DNA of 37,549 bases from Bacillota bacterium (GTDB taxonomy: Bacteria; Bacillota; Clostridia; Saccharofermentanales; Fastidiosipilaceae), in NCBI GenBank assembly GCA_023388435.1, contig JAEWGG010000038.1, positions 1 to 37,549 of the forward strand, in the 5' to 3' direction. Each line of letters starts with the position of its first letter. Within the stretch, counting starts at the first letter, position 1. Of this stretch, positions 13,810 to 22,646 are shown in pieces. The translations under genes and the position numbers were made by a program. Below the pieces are notes generated by a model. That model was not told where the DNA came from. It saw only the letters and a list, made by a program, of their open reading frames with translations, and searched no databases.

Positions 13810-13815
13810 TATACT
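13810..13815 (+). promoter_or_regulatory. Probable -10 box before the GlmU-like gene
   Basis: TATACT at 13810-13815 lies 59 bp before the start codon, inside the short AT-rich gap. No convincing -35 box is visible at the standard distance. Confidence 0.4.
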
Positions 13816-13874
13816 AGACAAAAATAAAGTACGCCGAGCCATCCAGATGGCCAGGCACTAGAAAGAGGTCATTG

Positions 13875-14618
13875 ATGAAGCGTCAGGCTATTGTGCTGGC
13901 CGCCGGAAAGGGGAGCCGCCTGCAGTCCGAGAAGAAGCAGCTGCCGAAGGTGCTCCGTGAGGCCAACGGCAAGGCCCTCCTGTCTTATGTGCTGGAGCAC
14001 TTGAGCTTCCTGCCCAGTGAGGACATTGCGATTGTTGTGGGTTTCATGGCAGAAAAAGTTAAGGAACACGCCGGTCCTGCCTACAAGTATTACGAGCAGA
14101 AGGAGCAGTTGGGGACAGGCCACGCGGTGCAGATGGCCCAGGACTTCCTGGACCAGGAAGCGGATGCCGACGTCCTGATCTGTTATGGAGACATGCCCCT
14201 GATCAGCGAAGAGACCTATCGGGGCATGCTGGAGCAGCGTGAGCGGACGGGGGCTGAGGCCTGCATTCTGGCCTTTGACACGGACCTTCCCCTGGCCTAT
14301 GGCCGTATCATTCGCGACGGGACGGGGGCCTTTAAGGAGGTTGTCGAGGAGCGTGACTGCACGGAGGAGCAGAAAAAGATACAGGAGCTGAATGCCGGGG
14401 TCTATGTCTTCAAGGCCCGTCAGCTGGCTCGCCTCCTGGGACAGTTGAGAAATAACAACGCCCAGAATGAATACTATCTGACGGATTTACCTGCCCTGAT
14501 TATCGCCGAGGGCGGCCGTGTTGAGGTCTACTGCACGAAGGGTCGCTATGAGGGCTTCGGCGTGAATACGGAAGAGGAGCTGGCCATCGCCGAGCGGGAG
14601 CTCTCCGCCCAGGCCTAG
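13875..14618 (+). CDS. GlmU-type uridylyltransferase domain protein, stand-alone
   Basis: The 247-residue protein is closely similar to the N-terminal pyrophosphorylase domain of GlmU, which makes UDP-GlcNAc from UTP and GlcNAc-1-phosphate for peptidoglycan. Seen are the nucleotide loop LAAGKGSR (8-15), LPKVL with Lys25, EQLGTGHAV, the metal Asp106 in YGDMPLI, YGRIIRDG, NAGVYVF and EYYLTDL. The GVNTEEEL segment marks the usual end of this domain. The left-handed beta-helix acetyltransferase domain of standard GlmU (about 450 residues) is missing. The stop is followed by two hairpins, so it is not a frameshift. GlcN-1-phosphate acetylation would need another enzyme. AAAGAGGT precedes the ATG at 13875, preferred to a TTG three bases earlier. 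A related NDP-sugar pyrophosphorylase role is the alternative. Confidence 0.85.
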   Translation: MKRQAIVLAAGKGSRLQSEKKQLPKVLREANGKALLSYVLEHLSFLPSEDIAIVVGFMAEKVKEHAGPAYKYYEQKEQLGTGHAVQMAQDFLDQEADADVLICYGDMPLISEETYRGMLEQRERTGAEACILAFDTDLPLAYGRIIRDGTGAFKEVVEERDCTEEQKKIQELNAGVYVFKARQLARLLGQLRNNNAQNEYYLTDLPALIIAEGGRVEVYCTKGRYEGFGVNTEEELAIAERELSAQA

Positions 14619-14644
14619 GCGCTGTTCCAGAGCCAAGAGCGGCA

Positions 14645-14680
14645 GGGACGGGACCAGCGCCCATGGCCCTGTCCCGTCCC
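14645..14680 (+). terminator. First hairpin after the GlmU-like gene
   Basis: GGGACGGGAC (14645-14654) and GTCCCGTCCC (14671-14680) form a perfect 10-bp stem with a 16-base loop. No T-run follows, so it is probably an mRNA-end structure acting together with the next hairpin. Confidence 0.5.
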
Positions 14681-14706
14681 GTAGAGTAAGCAAAAGATAT
14701 AAGAGA

Positions 14707-14746
14707 AGCTGGCTGTCTGGGTCGGGACCCAGACAGCCAGCTTTTT
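14707..14746 (+). terminator. Strong rho-independent terminator between convergent genes
   Basis: AGCTGGCTGTCTGGGT (14707-14722) pairs perfectly with 14727-14742 around CGGG, and five T residues (14742-14746) follow. It terminates the GlmU-like gene. On the minus strand the same stem is followed by TCTCTTATATCTTTT, so it may also serve the convergent oxidoreductase gene that ends at 14776. Confidence 0.95.
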
Positions 14747-14775
14747 CATGTCTTGGACCCAAGTTGGAGCCTGGC

Positions 14776-15963
14776 TCAAGCTTCAAAGAAGCCCTCCATG
14801 TCCCGGAGCTGGAACTTGGGATCAGGAGGTACGGGGCAGGCCCGGCCGAGGAGGGCTGACTCGTAGGCGGCGAGGATGGCCGCCAGGGACTGGAGGCCGT
14901 CCTCCCCCCGGGCACGGAGCTTACGGCTCGGATCCAGATGGCAGTCCCAGATGTCCTGGTAAATGGCCTGGTGCGGATTCGTCAGTTCTTGGAAGCTGCG
15001 GACGGGTCCCTTCTGCCAGAGCCGCTTCCAGGCTCGGCGGTGGAGCTGTGGCAGGGGGCTTGACGCTGCCTTGCTGTCGAGGGTCTGGACCTGGATATAG
15101 GGCCGTCTGCCCTTTAAGCCCGCTGTGATGAGGACCTGACTGGTCCAGATCCGGAAGCAAACTTCATGGGCCTGATCCGGGGCCACACTGGTGGCCAGCA
15201 GGGTCAGGGGAATGAGCCCTCCGTCCACGCTGCGCAGCTGGTACTGGACCTGGGCAAAATCCTCAGCCTCTATGGGCTGGGACAGGCGCCAGAGCTGGGC
15301 CTGGGCCTGGACCAGGCGCCCCCCGCTCAGATATTGGGCCAGGTCCACGGCGTGGATGGACTGGTTGAGTAAGATTCCCCCGTCCTCCGTCCAGCGGCCG
15401 CGCCAGGAAGCCTGCTCATAGTAGCTGGCCGGGTGTCCCCAGTAGAGCTGGAAGTCCAGGGCCAGAATCTGGCCATAGTCCCCTGCGGCCAGCGCCTCCT
15501 TGAGCAGACGCATGTAAGGGAGGTAGCGGTAGATGTGCCCCAGGGCCAGGAGGCGACCCCGTTCCCGGGCCAGTTCGAGGACTTCGCGGGCCTCTTGTAC
15601 ATCCATGCAAAACGGTTTTTCTACCAGGCAGTGGAGTCCAGCCTCCAGGCAGCGACGGGTCTGGCTGGCGTGCAGGCCAGAGGGGCTGGCGATGGCCGCC
15701 CAGTCATAGGAGGCTGCCGCCAGGGCCTGGTCCAGATCGGCGTAGACGGGACAGTCCCCGAAGCCCAGCTGCTTCAAGTCCTGTCGGGCCTTCTCCACAT
15801 GGGGGGAAACCAGGCCGCCCAGGTGGAATGCGTTGCGCAGACGTTTCAGGGCCTTGAGGTGCTTCTTGCCCACGCGTCCCAGACCCAGCAGGAGGAGGGA
15901 GAGGGGGCGAGGGGCGGAACTTCCTGGCTGGCGGTAGGGATTCTTGCCCCTGATTCTACGCAT
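14776..15963 (-). CDS. Gfo/Idh/MocA-family NAD(P)-dependent oxidoreductase
   Basis: The 395-residue protein has an N-terminal Rossmann fold with GLGRVG (27-32) and the family hallmark EKP (115-117). The stretch GGILLNQSIHAVDL (His204, Asp207) corresponds to the conserved catalytic region of the C-terminal domain. Such enzymes oxidise or reduce sugars, inositols or related compounds; the substrate cannot be told. The ATG at 15963 overlaps the sensor kinase gene by 8 bp and has GGGGGG just upstream. An in-frame start 114 bp further up is possible but would overlap the kinase more. A basic stretch of about 20 residues precedes the Rossmann fold. It is the last gene of a three-gene operon with the two-component system. 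Confidence 0.87.
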   Translation of the reverse strand: MRRIRGKNPYRQPGSSAPRPLSLLLLGLGRVGKKHLKALKRLRNAFHLGGLVSPHVEKARQDLKQLGFGDCPVYADLDQALAAASYDWAAIASPSGLHASQTRRCLEAGLHCLVEKPFCMDVQEAREVLELARERGRLLALGHIYRYLPYMRLLKEALAAGDYGQILALDFQLYWGHPASYYEQASWRGRWTEDGGILLNQSIHAVDLAQYLSGGRLVQAQAQLWRLSQPIEAEDFAQVQYQLRSVDGGLIPLTLLATSVAPDQAHEVCFRIWTSQVLITAGLKGRRPYIQVQTLDSKAASSPLPQLHRRAWKRLWQKGPVRSFQELTNPHQAIYQDIWDCHLDPSRKLRARGEDGLQSLAAILAAYESALLGRACPVPPDPKFQLRDMEGFFEA

Positions 15964-17905
15964 GGTCTTCGCCCCCCTTCCGAGCCCGTTCCGCTGCCAG
16001 CAGCGGTCCGGCCTTCTGGACAGTAAAGCTGAATTTTGCCCCCTGCCCAGGCTTGGACTCCAGCCAGATCTCCTCACCCATGGCCTGGATGATCTCGCGG
16101 GCTATGGACAGGCCGAGGCCGGTTCCGGACTTGCCGCGGGATTTTTCTGCCTTGTAAAAGCGTTCGAAGACGTGGGGCGCATCCTCGGGGGCCACGCCGG
16201 GGCCGCTGTCCTTGACTGAGACTTCAAGACGACTGTCGCTGTCCAGGACCCAGAGCTGTATTTCCCCGCCCCTGGGCGTGAACTTCATGGCGTTGTCCAT
16301 GAGGATAACCAGGATCTGCTCGATGCGATCCGCATTGCTGTAGACCTGAGGAATCTGGCGATAGTGGGGGAAGGCGAGGCGGATGCCCCGCTCCTCGGCC
16401 ACCGCCCCGTACTTGAGCTCCAGAGCGTCAAAAATTTCGACCAGAGAGAAGGCCTGTTTCTCAATTTTCAGCTGTCCCGCCTGGAGGCGTGAAAGTTCCA
16501 GCATGTCATCGATGAGCCGGGAGAGGCGCAGGGTCTCGCCCAGGATGATGCGGTAGTAGCGCATGCGGTCCTCGCGGTCCTGTACAAGGCCGTCGCTGAG
16601 CGGCTCGATCAGGGCCCGGAGGGAGGTCAGGGGCGTGCGCAGCTCGTGGGATACGTTGGCCACATAATCGCGGCGGGTCTGCTCCAGCTTTTCCTCCGCC
16701 GTGACGTCACGGAAGAGGGAGACCGCGCCAATCTGCTGGTCCCAGTTACCAAGCAGGGGGGAGATGCGCATGTTAATAATTCGTCCAGCCTGCTCGAAAT
16801 TGCGCGTGAGTTCGACATTGTGTTCCAGGACGTGGCGAAAGTCCGCATAGAGGGACTGGTCGCTGTGCAGGTAGTTCTCGAGTCTCCAGAGCGGGTCGTC
16901 CCCGGTCTCGTAGCCCGTAGCCAGGTTGCGCAGGCTGCCTTCCCCCTGTCGTCCGCCCTCTGCCGCGGGAAAAAAGAGCTGCATAATGCTCGGGTTGGCG
17001 TGGGTGACGTGGAGCTGTTGGTTGACAGCCAGAATACCCTCGCTGATGCCGTCCAGCACCTGGCGCAGGCGGTTGCGTTCACTCAGCAGGGCCTTGGTGT
17101 TCGTGTCCAGGGCCTCGGCCAGGCTGTCGATGGCGAAGGCCAGGTCGCCAATTTCACCGGCCTGACGAATGTTGGACCGCAGTCCGAAGTTGCCCCTGGC
17201 CAGTTCCCGGGCCAACTCGATTAGCTTGCCCAGGGGGCGCAGGATGCGCGACACGGCGAGGATGGCAGGGAAGAGCATCAGGGTGAAGGCGAAAAATGAG
17301 GCGAGGAGTATGGCGAGGTTCAGGGAGTCCCGACTGGCGCGGACCTCAGCATAGGACTTGATGAGGAAGACGCGGCCCAGTGTCTGGCTGGCCGGGGAGC
17401 TGGAAGAGGGGCGGATGGGGTAGCTGACTACCAGGTAGTTATCGGCGCTCTGGCCCACGCGGATCTGAAAAATCTGCTTTTCACCACCATTGCTGCGCAC
17501 ATCATAGGTCAGCAGGAAGTTCAGGAGGTCCGTATTGCTGATTTCATCTTTAGCCAGACTAGGTGGGGCGTAGACCGTCACCTCCTGGTTGGCCAGGGAG
17601 ATGGCCACCCGGCTGTTGAGCAGTTCCGGCGCGGCGGACATCAGACTCTTATAGCGCTCGTCGCTGAGTTCCCCGCCCAGCCACGCCGCTGTCCGACTGG
17701 CAATGTAGCTGGCCTTGGAGGTATAGCTCCGGGCGTTGAGCTGAGTAAAAATGTAGTAGGAAGAAAAATGGTAAAAAATCGTTGTCAGCGTGGCCGAGAG
17801 GAGGATGGAAAAGAGCAGCAGGAGGATGATGCGGCGGAGGATGACCCTCCGCCTGGGGCCGCGTTGCTGCTGGCGCGGCAGACGTGCCGAGCGAATGGCG
17901 GGCAT
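15956..17905 (-). CDS. PhoR/WalK-like sensor histidine kinase
   Basis: The 649-residue membrane kinase has an N-terminal helix (about 22-46), an extracellular domain (about 47-195), a second helix (196-218), HAMP (219-272), PAS (about 280-400), HisKA with phospho-acceptor His420 in NVSHELRTPLTS, and HATPase with the N box around Asn538, DSGPGV (G1), FERFYK (F box) and GTGLGLSI (G2). This HAMP-PAS-HisKA order is that of PhoR, ResE and WalK. It should phosphorylate the regulator encoded directly upstream, whose stop overlaps this start by one base (TAATG); GAGG precedes it. The signal is unknown: the lack of walHIJ-type neighbours speaks against WalK, and no pst genes are seen to support phosphate. 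Confidence 0.92.
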   Translation of the reverse strand: MPAIRSARLPRQQQRGPRRRVILRRIILLLLFSILLSATLTTIFYHFSSYYIFTQLNARSYTSKASYIASRTAAWLGGELSDERYKSLMSAAPELLNSRVAISLANQEVTVYAPPSLAKDEISNTDLLNFLLTYDVRSNGGEKQIFQIRVGQSADNYLVVSYPIRPSSSSPASQTLGRVFLIKSYAEVRASRDSLNLAILLASFFAFTLMLFPAILAVSRILRPLGKLIELARELARGNFGLRSNIRQAGEIGDLAFAIDSLAEALDTNTKALLSERNRLRQVLDGISEGILAVNQQLHVTHANPSIMQLFFPAAEGGRQGEGSLRNLATGYETGDDPLWRLENYLHSDQSLYADFRHVLEHNVELTRNFEQAGRIINMRISPLLGNWDQQIGAVSLFRDVTAEEKLEQTRRDYVANVSHELRTPLTSLRALIEPLSDGLVQDREDRMRYYRIILGETLRLSRLIDDMLELSRLQAGQLKIEKQAFSLVEIFDALELKYGAVAEERGIRLAFPHYRQIPQVYSNADRIEQILVILMDNAMKFTPRGGEIQLWVLDSDSRLEVSVKDSGPGVAPEDAPHVFERFYKAEKSRGKSGTGLGLSIAREIIQAMGEEIWLESKPGQGAKFSFTVQKAGPLLAAERARKGGEDHA

Positions 17906-18594
17906 TACTTCTCTACCTCAAATTTGTAGCCTACGCCGTAGACGGTGAGCAGGCTCCACTTCGGGTCGGGGACATCCAGTTTCTGGCGGATGCGCTTGAT
18001 GTGGGTGTCGATGGTTCGGGTGTCGCCGAAATAGTCCATGCCCCAGACCCTGTTGAGAATGGTCTCCCGCTCCATGACCTGGCCCGGATGCGAGGCGAGG
18101 AGGTAGAGGATTTCCACCTCTTTGGGCGTGAAGGGTACAACCTCACCCTGGACGCGAACCTGGTAGTTTTCCAGGCTGATTTCCAGGCCGTTGTAGCGGA
18201 GCAGGGAGCCAGGTTCCCGCACCTCAGAGAAGCGCCGCAGCACAGCCTTGATACGGGCCAGGACCTCCCTTGGGCTGAAGGGCTTGACAATGTAGTCGTC
18301 GGCGCCCAGTTCCAGTCCCAGAATGCGGTCGATCTCTTCGCCCTTGGCCGTCAGCATGATAATCGGCACGTTGCTCTTGCGCCGGACTTCCCGGCAGACA
18401 TCGGTGCCAGATTTGCGGGGCATCATCAGATCCAGGATGATCAGGTCCGGCTGATAGCTGTCAAAAATTTCCAGAGCCTCCTCGCCATCGTAGGCGGAGC
18501 GAAAGGCGAACTGCTCAGCCTTGAAGTAAATTCCAAGAGACTCGTGGACGACGGGGTCGTCGTCACAGATCAGAATGCGGGTTGTCTCGCTCAC
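17905..18594 (-). CDS. OmpR/PhoB-family response regulator
   Basis: The 229-residue regulator has a receiver domain (1 to about 120) with the acidic cluster Asp11-Asp13, phospho-acceptor Asp55 in LILDLMMPRKSG, Thr82 and Lys104 (VKPF), and a C-terminal winged-helix DNA-binding domain (about 130-229) with TRTIDTHIKRIRQKL. The start is GTG at 18594, with GGGAGG about 8 bases upstream. It forms an operon with the kinase and the Gfo/Idh-type oxidoreductase. The upstream gap shows no clear promoter hexamers or direct repeats of the PhoB-box kind. Confidence 0.93.
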   Translation of the reverse strand: MSETTRILICDDDPVVHESLGIYFKAEQFAFRSAYDGEEALEIFDSYQPDLIILDLMMPRKSGTDVCREVRRKSNVPIIMLTAKGEEIDRILGLELGADDYIVKPFSPREVLARIKAVLRRFSEVREPGSLLRYNGLEISLENYQVRVQGEVVPFTPKEVEILYLLASHPGQVMERETILNRVWGMDYFGDTRTIDTHIKRIRQKLDVPDPKWSLLTVYGVGYKFEVEK

Positions 18595-18711
18595 AGGTGC
18601 ACCTCCCGACTGCCGCAGTACAGGCTGCCAGGCAGTCTTATCTTGAAACTCTATTCTAACAAATTCCCCTTCGCCGTGGCCCCTCCCCAGTCTGAGGCGC
18701 TCGGCCGGCGT

Positions 18712-18744
18712 TTGGACTCAGTTCCCGGAATCCGCTACTATAAT
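18712..18744 (+). promoter_or_regulatory. Promoter of the rluA-like/polA/coaE operon
   Basis: TTGGAC (18712-18717) is followed after 18 bp by TACTAT (18736-18741), which overlaps a perfect TATAAT (18739-18744, 21-bp spacing). Transcription should begin about 30 bp before the pseudouridine synthase start. Confidence 0.6.
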
Positions 18745-18784
18745 AGGAAATCTGTGTGTAGGAAAAGGAGGGTCAGTGGCCCCA

Positions 18785-19666
18785 ATGTCCCAGGAGCAAA
18801 AGTCCCCGCGGCCCCTGTCCCCGGCGGAGGCAGAACAGGCTTGCGTTTCCAGCGTGTCCGCCACCCAGCGCGCCTGGGCGGACCTGGAGCTGCCAGGGGC
18901 AAACCGCAGGCTCTACGAAGACAATCACCTCCTGGCCCTGGCCAAGGCCCCCGGGCTGGCTGTTCAGGGCGGGACAGGCATCGAGACCTGTCTCTTGGAT
19001 ACGGTGGCCGCGGCGCTGAAACGTCGGGATCGGAAACCTGGGCAGGTCTTCCTGGCCGCCGCCCACCGCCTGGATCAGCCCGTGGGCGGCCTCCTCCTCC
19101 TTGCCAAGACCTCCAAGGCGGCCAGCCGCCTCCAGGCCTCGTCCCGTGCGGGGCAGTGGCAGAAATGCTATCTGGCGGTGGTCCAGGGGCGGGCCGAAGA
19201 GGGTCCCTGTCTCCTCGAGGACTACCTCGTCAAGGACCGCCAGCGCAATCACAGCAGAACGGCCCGGGCGGACGAAAGGGGGGCCCGCTACAGTCAATTG
19301 ATTTACAGCCGCCTCGCCTACAGCCCGCGGGAGGACCAGAGCCTGCTGCTCATCGCCCTCGGCACAGGTCGCTCCCACCAGATTCGGGTCCAACTCTCCA
19401 GTCGCGGCCTGGCCCTGGCTGGCGACTGGCGCTATGGCCAGGCGGGCAGTCGGGCGGATCTCGCCCTCTGGTCGACGTACCTCAGCCTCCCCCACCCGAT
19501 AGGGGGACGGGGGCGCTGGACCTGTTTTGAAGCCCCGGCTAAAACGGGATTTTTCAAGATTTTTGCCAGAGAAATTGCTGCGTTACAGGAGATGGACTGT
19601 CGGGACCTGGCCTCTCGCCTGGACCGTCGGCCTGAGGGGGACCTGAGTCCCCAGAAGAAAGGATAG
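18785..19666 (+). CDS. RluA/RluD-family RNA pseudouridine synthase
   Basis: The 293-residue enzyme isomerises uridine to pseudouridine in rRNA or tRNA. The catalytic HRLD motif carries Asp97 (HRLDQPVGGLLLLAKT), and the distal family motifs LGTGRSHQIRVQLS and LAGDWRYG follow. No S4 domain is seen at the N-terminus; the first 35 or so residues are poorly conserved. The start is uncertain: GTG at 18776 lies only 3 bases from AAGGAGG and ATG at 18785 lies 12 bases away, and neither is ideal. polA begins 4 bp after the stop. The target site cannot be assigned. Confidence 0.88.
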   Translation: MSQEQKSPRPLSPAEAEQACVSSVSATQRAWADLELPGANRRLYEDNHLLALAKAPGLAVQGGTGIETCLLDTVAAALKRRDRKPGQVFLAAAHRLDQPVGGLLLLAKTSKAASRLQASSRAGQWQKCYLAVVQGRAEEGPCLLEDYLVKDRQRNHSRTARADERGARYSQLIYSRLAYSPREDQSLLLIALGTGRSHQIRVQLSSRGLALAGDWRYGQAGSRADLALWSTYLSLPHPIGGRGRWTCFEAPAKTGFFKIFAREIAALQEMDCRDLASRLDRRPEGDLSPQKKG

Positions 19667-19670
19667 AAGC

Positions 19671-22625
19671 ATGCCCCAGTTACTTGCCGTGGATGCCAAC
19701 AGCCTGCTGAATCGCGCCTATTATGGGGGGCAGAAGCTCGAGGCCCCAGATGGGAGGCCTACGGGCGCCGTGCACACGTTTATGAATATGCTGCTGCGTT
19801 ACCGCCAGCAGCTGGGGGCCGAGGCCCTGGTTCTGGCCTTCGACCGCCGGGAAAAGACGGAGCGCCACGAGCTTTTTGCAGGCTACAAAGCGGGCCGCCG
19901 CCAGATGGAGGAGGACCTGGCCCTGCAGTTTGAGCTGCTCCGGGACCTGGCCCAGAAGCTGGGGCTGGTCTGTCTGGACTGCCCTGGCTTCGAGGCCGAC
20001 GACATCCTCGGCAGCCTGGCCGAGGCAAGTCGTGAGGCGGACTGGGAACTCTGGCTCTTGAGCAGCGACCGCGACCTCCTCCAGCTCATTCACCCGAATT
20101 GCCGGGTACTTATGCCTCCCAATCGGAGCGGCGATGGCGAGGCCCTGCGCTACGACGAAGCAAGCTTCCAGCAGAAGTACGGACTGCGCCCCGATCAGTT
20201 CGTTGACGTCAAGGCCCTGATGGGCGACGATTCGGACCGTATTCCTGGCGTGCATGGAGTCGGGGAGAAGACGGCCTTTCCCCTCATTGCCGAATATGGC
20301 AGCCTGGATGGGGTCTATGCCCACCTGGAGCAGATTCGTCCCAGGATTCGCAAACTGCTTCAGGAAGGTCGGGACCAGGCCTATCTCAGCCAGGTCCTGG
20401 CCCGTATTCGCAGCGACGCTCCCTGTGTGGCGGACTTACTGGCGGAGCCGGATTTCTGGAAGCAGCTCTGCTGGCGTCCTGAGGAGCTGAGTGCTGCCAG
20501 GCGTGAAGACGCCCGCCGCTTCCTCCAGAGTCTGGGCCTGCTGCGCCTCCAGGCTCGCCTGGGATTGGACCAGTCAGACGCCGTTGGCCCTGCTGCGGAG
20601 GCCTCCACAGCAGCGGCCGCCGACGAAAGCCCCTGGACCTGGGCGAAGTTCGCCTTGGGGGGAGGGTCAGAAGGCCCTGGCCCAGCGACGCTGGCGAAGG
20701 GGGGCTGCTGGATCCTGGCCTACGCCCCCAGTTTCTGGGCGGTGAAGGCCCAGAAGTCAGCCCAGCCCCTGCGCCCCCGGGGTGCGGGCCTCATACTGGC
20801 TGAGACCCAGAGCCGCCAGGCCTACTTGCTTCAGGCTGAGGACCTGCCTGCTGTCTGGGAGCAGCTCCAGGGCCAGACCCTTATCAGCTATCGAAGTAAA
20901 GAAGTCTGGCGTTCCGGCCTCTTGAGCCTGCAAGCTTCAGAGGACCTGGACGATTTGGAAACCCTGGCCTACGTCTATGGCCAGCAGGGGGAGCAGAAAA
21001 ATTTTATGGACTTCCTCCGGGCCCTGGCCAGCCTCCAGAGCCGGGAGCCCTATGGCCGCCTGGCGGAGCTGGAGCCCCTGGAAAAGGACCTGGACTGGGG
21101 GCTTGAGGACCTGCAGAGAGGGCCCCTGTCCGCCCTGTTAGACGGCCTTATCTATGCCTGGGAAGGGATTCAGGAGCTTCGGGATGCGCGGGGCCGGGAG
21201 GCGTCCTGCCCACGGCCCTGGGATCCCCAGTCGGGCCTGGCCACTGAGTCCGAGGAGACTGCGGGGGCGGACCTGTTCCAGTTGGATTTCTCAGATTTGA
21301 CTCAGGAGCCTGTGGAGGGCGCGCAGGGCCAGCCTCAGGCGAGCCGCTGCCTGGATCGCTGCCTCCGCCCTCAGGACGGGGCGGGGAGGGCCCTGCCCCA
21401 GGGCCTGGAAGCCCTGTATCGGGAGCTGGACTCGCCCCTGACCGCCCTGCTGGGACGGATGGAGTCCCGGGGCATCGGCCTGGACCGCGAACTGCTCCGG
21501 AGCTCCCATGCCAGACTGGAAGCCGATCTGGCCCGCCTGGAGACGGAGATCTACGCACTGGCAGGGAGGGACTTTAACATTCTCTCTCCACAGCAGCTCA
21601 GCCAGCTTCTCTATGAGGAGCTTCAACTGCCAAAGGGCAAGAAGCGCAAGACGGGCTACTCCACCGATCAGGAGGAGTTGGAGCGCCTGCGCGCCTACCA
21701 TCCGATTGTGGCTCCGATACTGGAGTACCGCGGTCTGGCTAAGCTGGACAGCACATTTGTGCGGGGGCTGGAACAGTTTATTCAGGAGGACGGGAGAATT
21801 CACAGTTCCTTTCAGCAGAATCTGACCCAGACGGGACGCCTGTCCAGCCGCAATCCCAACGTGCAGAACATACCGGTGCGCACTGAGGTCGGGGCCCAGC
21901 TGAGGCAGGCCTTTGTGGCCGCCCCAGGTCATCTGCTCTTCGACGCGGACTACTCGCAGATTGAGCTGCGCGTCCTGGCCGCACTGGCGGGGGAGGAGGC
22001 CATGATCCGGAGCTTCCAGGAGGGAGCCGACATCCACCGGAGGACGGCGGCGGGAATTTTTCACAAGGCGGAGTCGGAGGTGACGCCCGAGGAGCGGGCG
22101 GCCGCCAAGACCATCAACTTCTCGGTGGTCTATGGTATTTCGGCCTTCTCCCTGGCCAAGGATCTGGATATCAGCCTGGCTGCGGCGAGGGACTACATCG
22201 AAGCCTACCATCGCCGCTATCCAGGCATTGCCCGCTTCCAGGAGGCCACCGTGGCCCTGGCTGAGCAGCGCTGCTATGTGGAGACGCTCCTGGGCCGTCG
22301 GCGTCTTCTGCCAGAGATCCGCGCCAAAAATTACCAGCGTCGGGCCTTCGCTGAGCGCGCCGCCCTGAACTCGGTGGTCCAGGGCACGGCTGCGGAAATT
22401 ATTCGTCTGGCCATGTTGCGGGTTGATCGCCGCCTGAGGGCAGAAGGTCTGGATGCCCATCTGGTCCTCCAGGTCCACGACGAGTTGCTGATCGAGGGTC
22501 GGGAGGAGCAGAAGGAAGAGATTGGTCAGCTGCTCCAGGAGGAGATGGAGGCGGCCATAGACCTGGGCCTGCCGCTCCAGGCGGAGTGGCAGGCCGCCCC
22601 CAGCTGGGGCGCGGCCAAGGCTTAG
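19671..22625 (+). CDS. polA: DNA polymerase I
   Basis: The 984-residue repair and primer-removal polymerase has a 5' nuclease domain (1 to about 300, with FEADDILG, SSDRDLLQL and MGDDSDRIPGVHGVGEKTA). A degenerate 3'-5' exonuclease-like region (about 320-500) lacks the DxE, NxxxD and YxxxD catalytic motifs. The polymerase domain has motif A with Asp760 (DYSQIELR), motif B with Lys813 and Tyr821 (KTINFSVVYG), and motif C with His936 and Asp937 (VHDELLIEG). Loss of proofreading is common among Bacillota. The protein is about 100 residues longer than usual, largely through a low-complexity insertion (about 505-585) just before the polymerase domain. AAAGGA precedes the ATG, and coaE follows after 21 bp, a common gene order. 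Confidence 0.97.
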   Translation: MPQLLAVDANSLLNRAYYGGQKLEAPDGRPTGAVHTFMNMLLRYRQQLGAEALVLAFDRREKTERHELFAGYKAGRRQMEEDLALQFELLRDLAQKLGLVCLDCPGFEADDILGSLAEASREADWELWLLSSDRDLLQLIHPNCRVLMPPNRSGDGEALRYDEASFQQKYGLRPDQFVDVKALMGDDSDRIPGVHGVGEKTAFPLIAEYGSLDGVYAHLEQIRPRIRKLLQEGRDQAYLSQVLARIRSDAPCVADLLAEPDFWKQLCWRPEELSAARREDARRFLQSLGLLRLQARLGLDQSDAVGPAAEASTAAAADESPWTWAKFALGGGSEGPGPATLAKGGCWILAYAPSFWAVKAQKSAQPLRPRGAGLILAETQSRQAYLLQAEDLPAVWEQLQGQTLISYRSKEVWRSGLLSLQASEDLDDLETLAYVYGQQGEQKNFMDFLRALASLQSREPYGRLAELEPLEKDLDWGLEDLQRGPLSALLDGLIYAWEGIQELRDARGREASCPRPWDPQSGLATESEETAGADLFQLDFSDLTQEPVEGAQGQPQASRCLDRCLRPQDGAGRALPQGLEALYRELDSPLTALLGRMESRGIGLDRELLRSSHARLEADLARLETEIYALAGRDFNILSPQQLSQLLYEELQLPKGKKRKTGYSTDQEELERLRAYHPIVAPILEYRGLAKLDSTFVRGLEQFIQEDGRIHSSFQQNLTQTGRLSSRNPNVQNIPVRTEVGAQLRQAFVAAPGHLLFDADYSQIELRVLAALAGEEAMIRSFQEGADIHRRTAAGIFHKAESEVTPEERAAAKTINFSVVYGISAFSLAKDLDISLAAARDYIEAYHRRYPGIARFQEATVALAEQRCYVETLLGRRRLLPEIRAKNYQRRAFAERAALNSVVQGTAAEIIRLAMLRVDRRLRAEGLDAHLVLQVHDELLIEGREEQKEEIGQLLQEEMEAAIDLGLPLQAEWQAAPSWGAAKA

Positions 22626-22646
22626 CGACAGAGGAGGAGACGGGAC

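Noticed and set aside
14619..14775. A frameshifted remainder of the GlmU acetyltransferase domain after the stop at 14618
   Set aside because: The 157-bp gap contains only two hairpins and no hexapeptide-repeat coding pattern in any frame.
15964..16077. A 38-residue longer form of the Gfo/Idh-type oxidoreductase
   Set aside because: The extra part overlaps the catalytic end of the histidine kinase gene and has no family similarity; the start at 15963 is well placed.
17884..19530. A 548-codon open frame on the plus strand
   Set aside because: It runs antisense through the response regulator and then out of frame through the pseudouridine synthase gene; it has no family resemblance.
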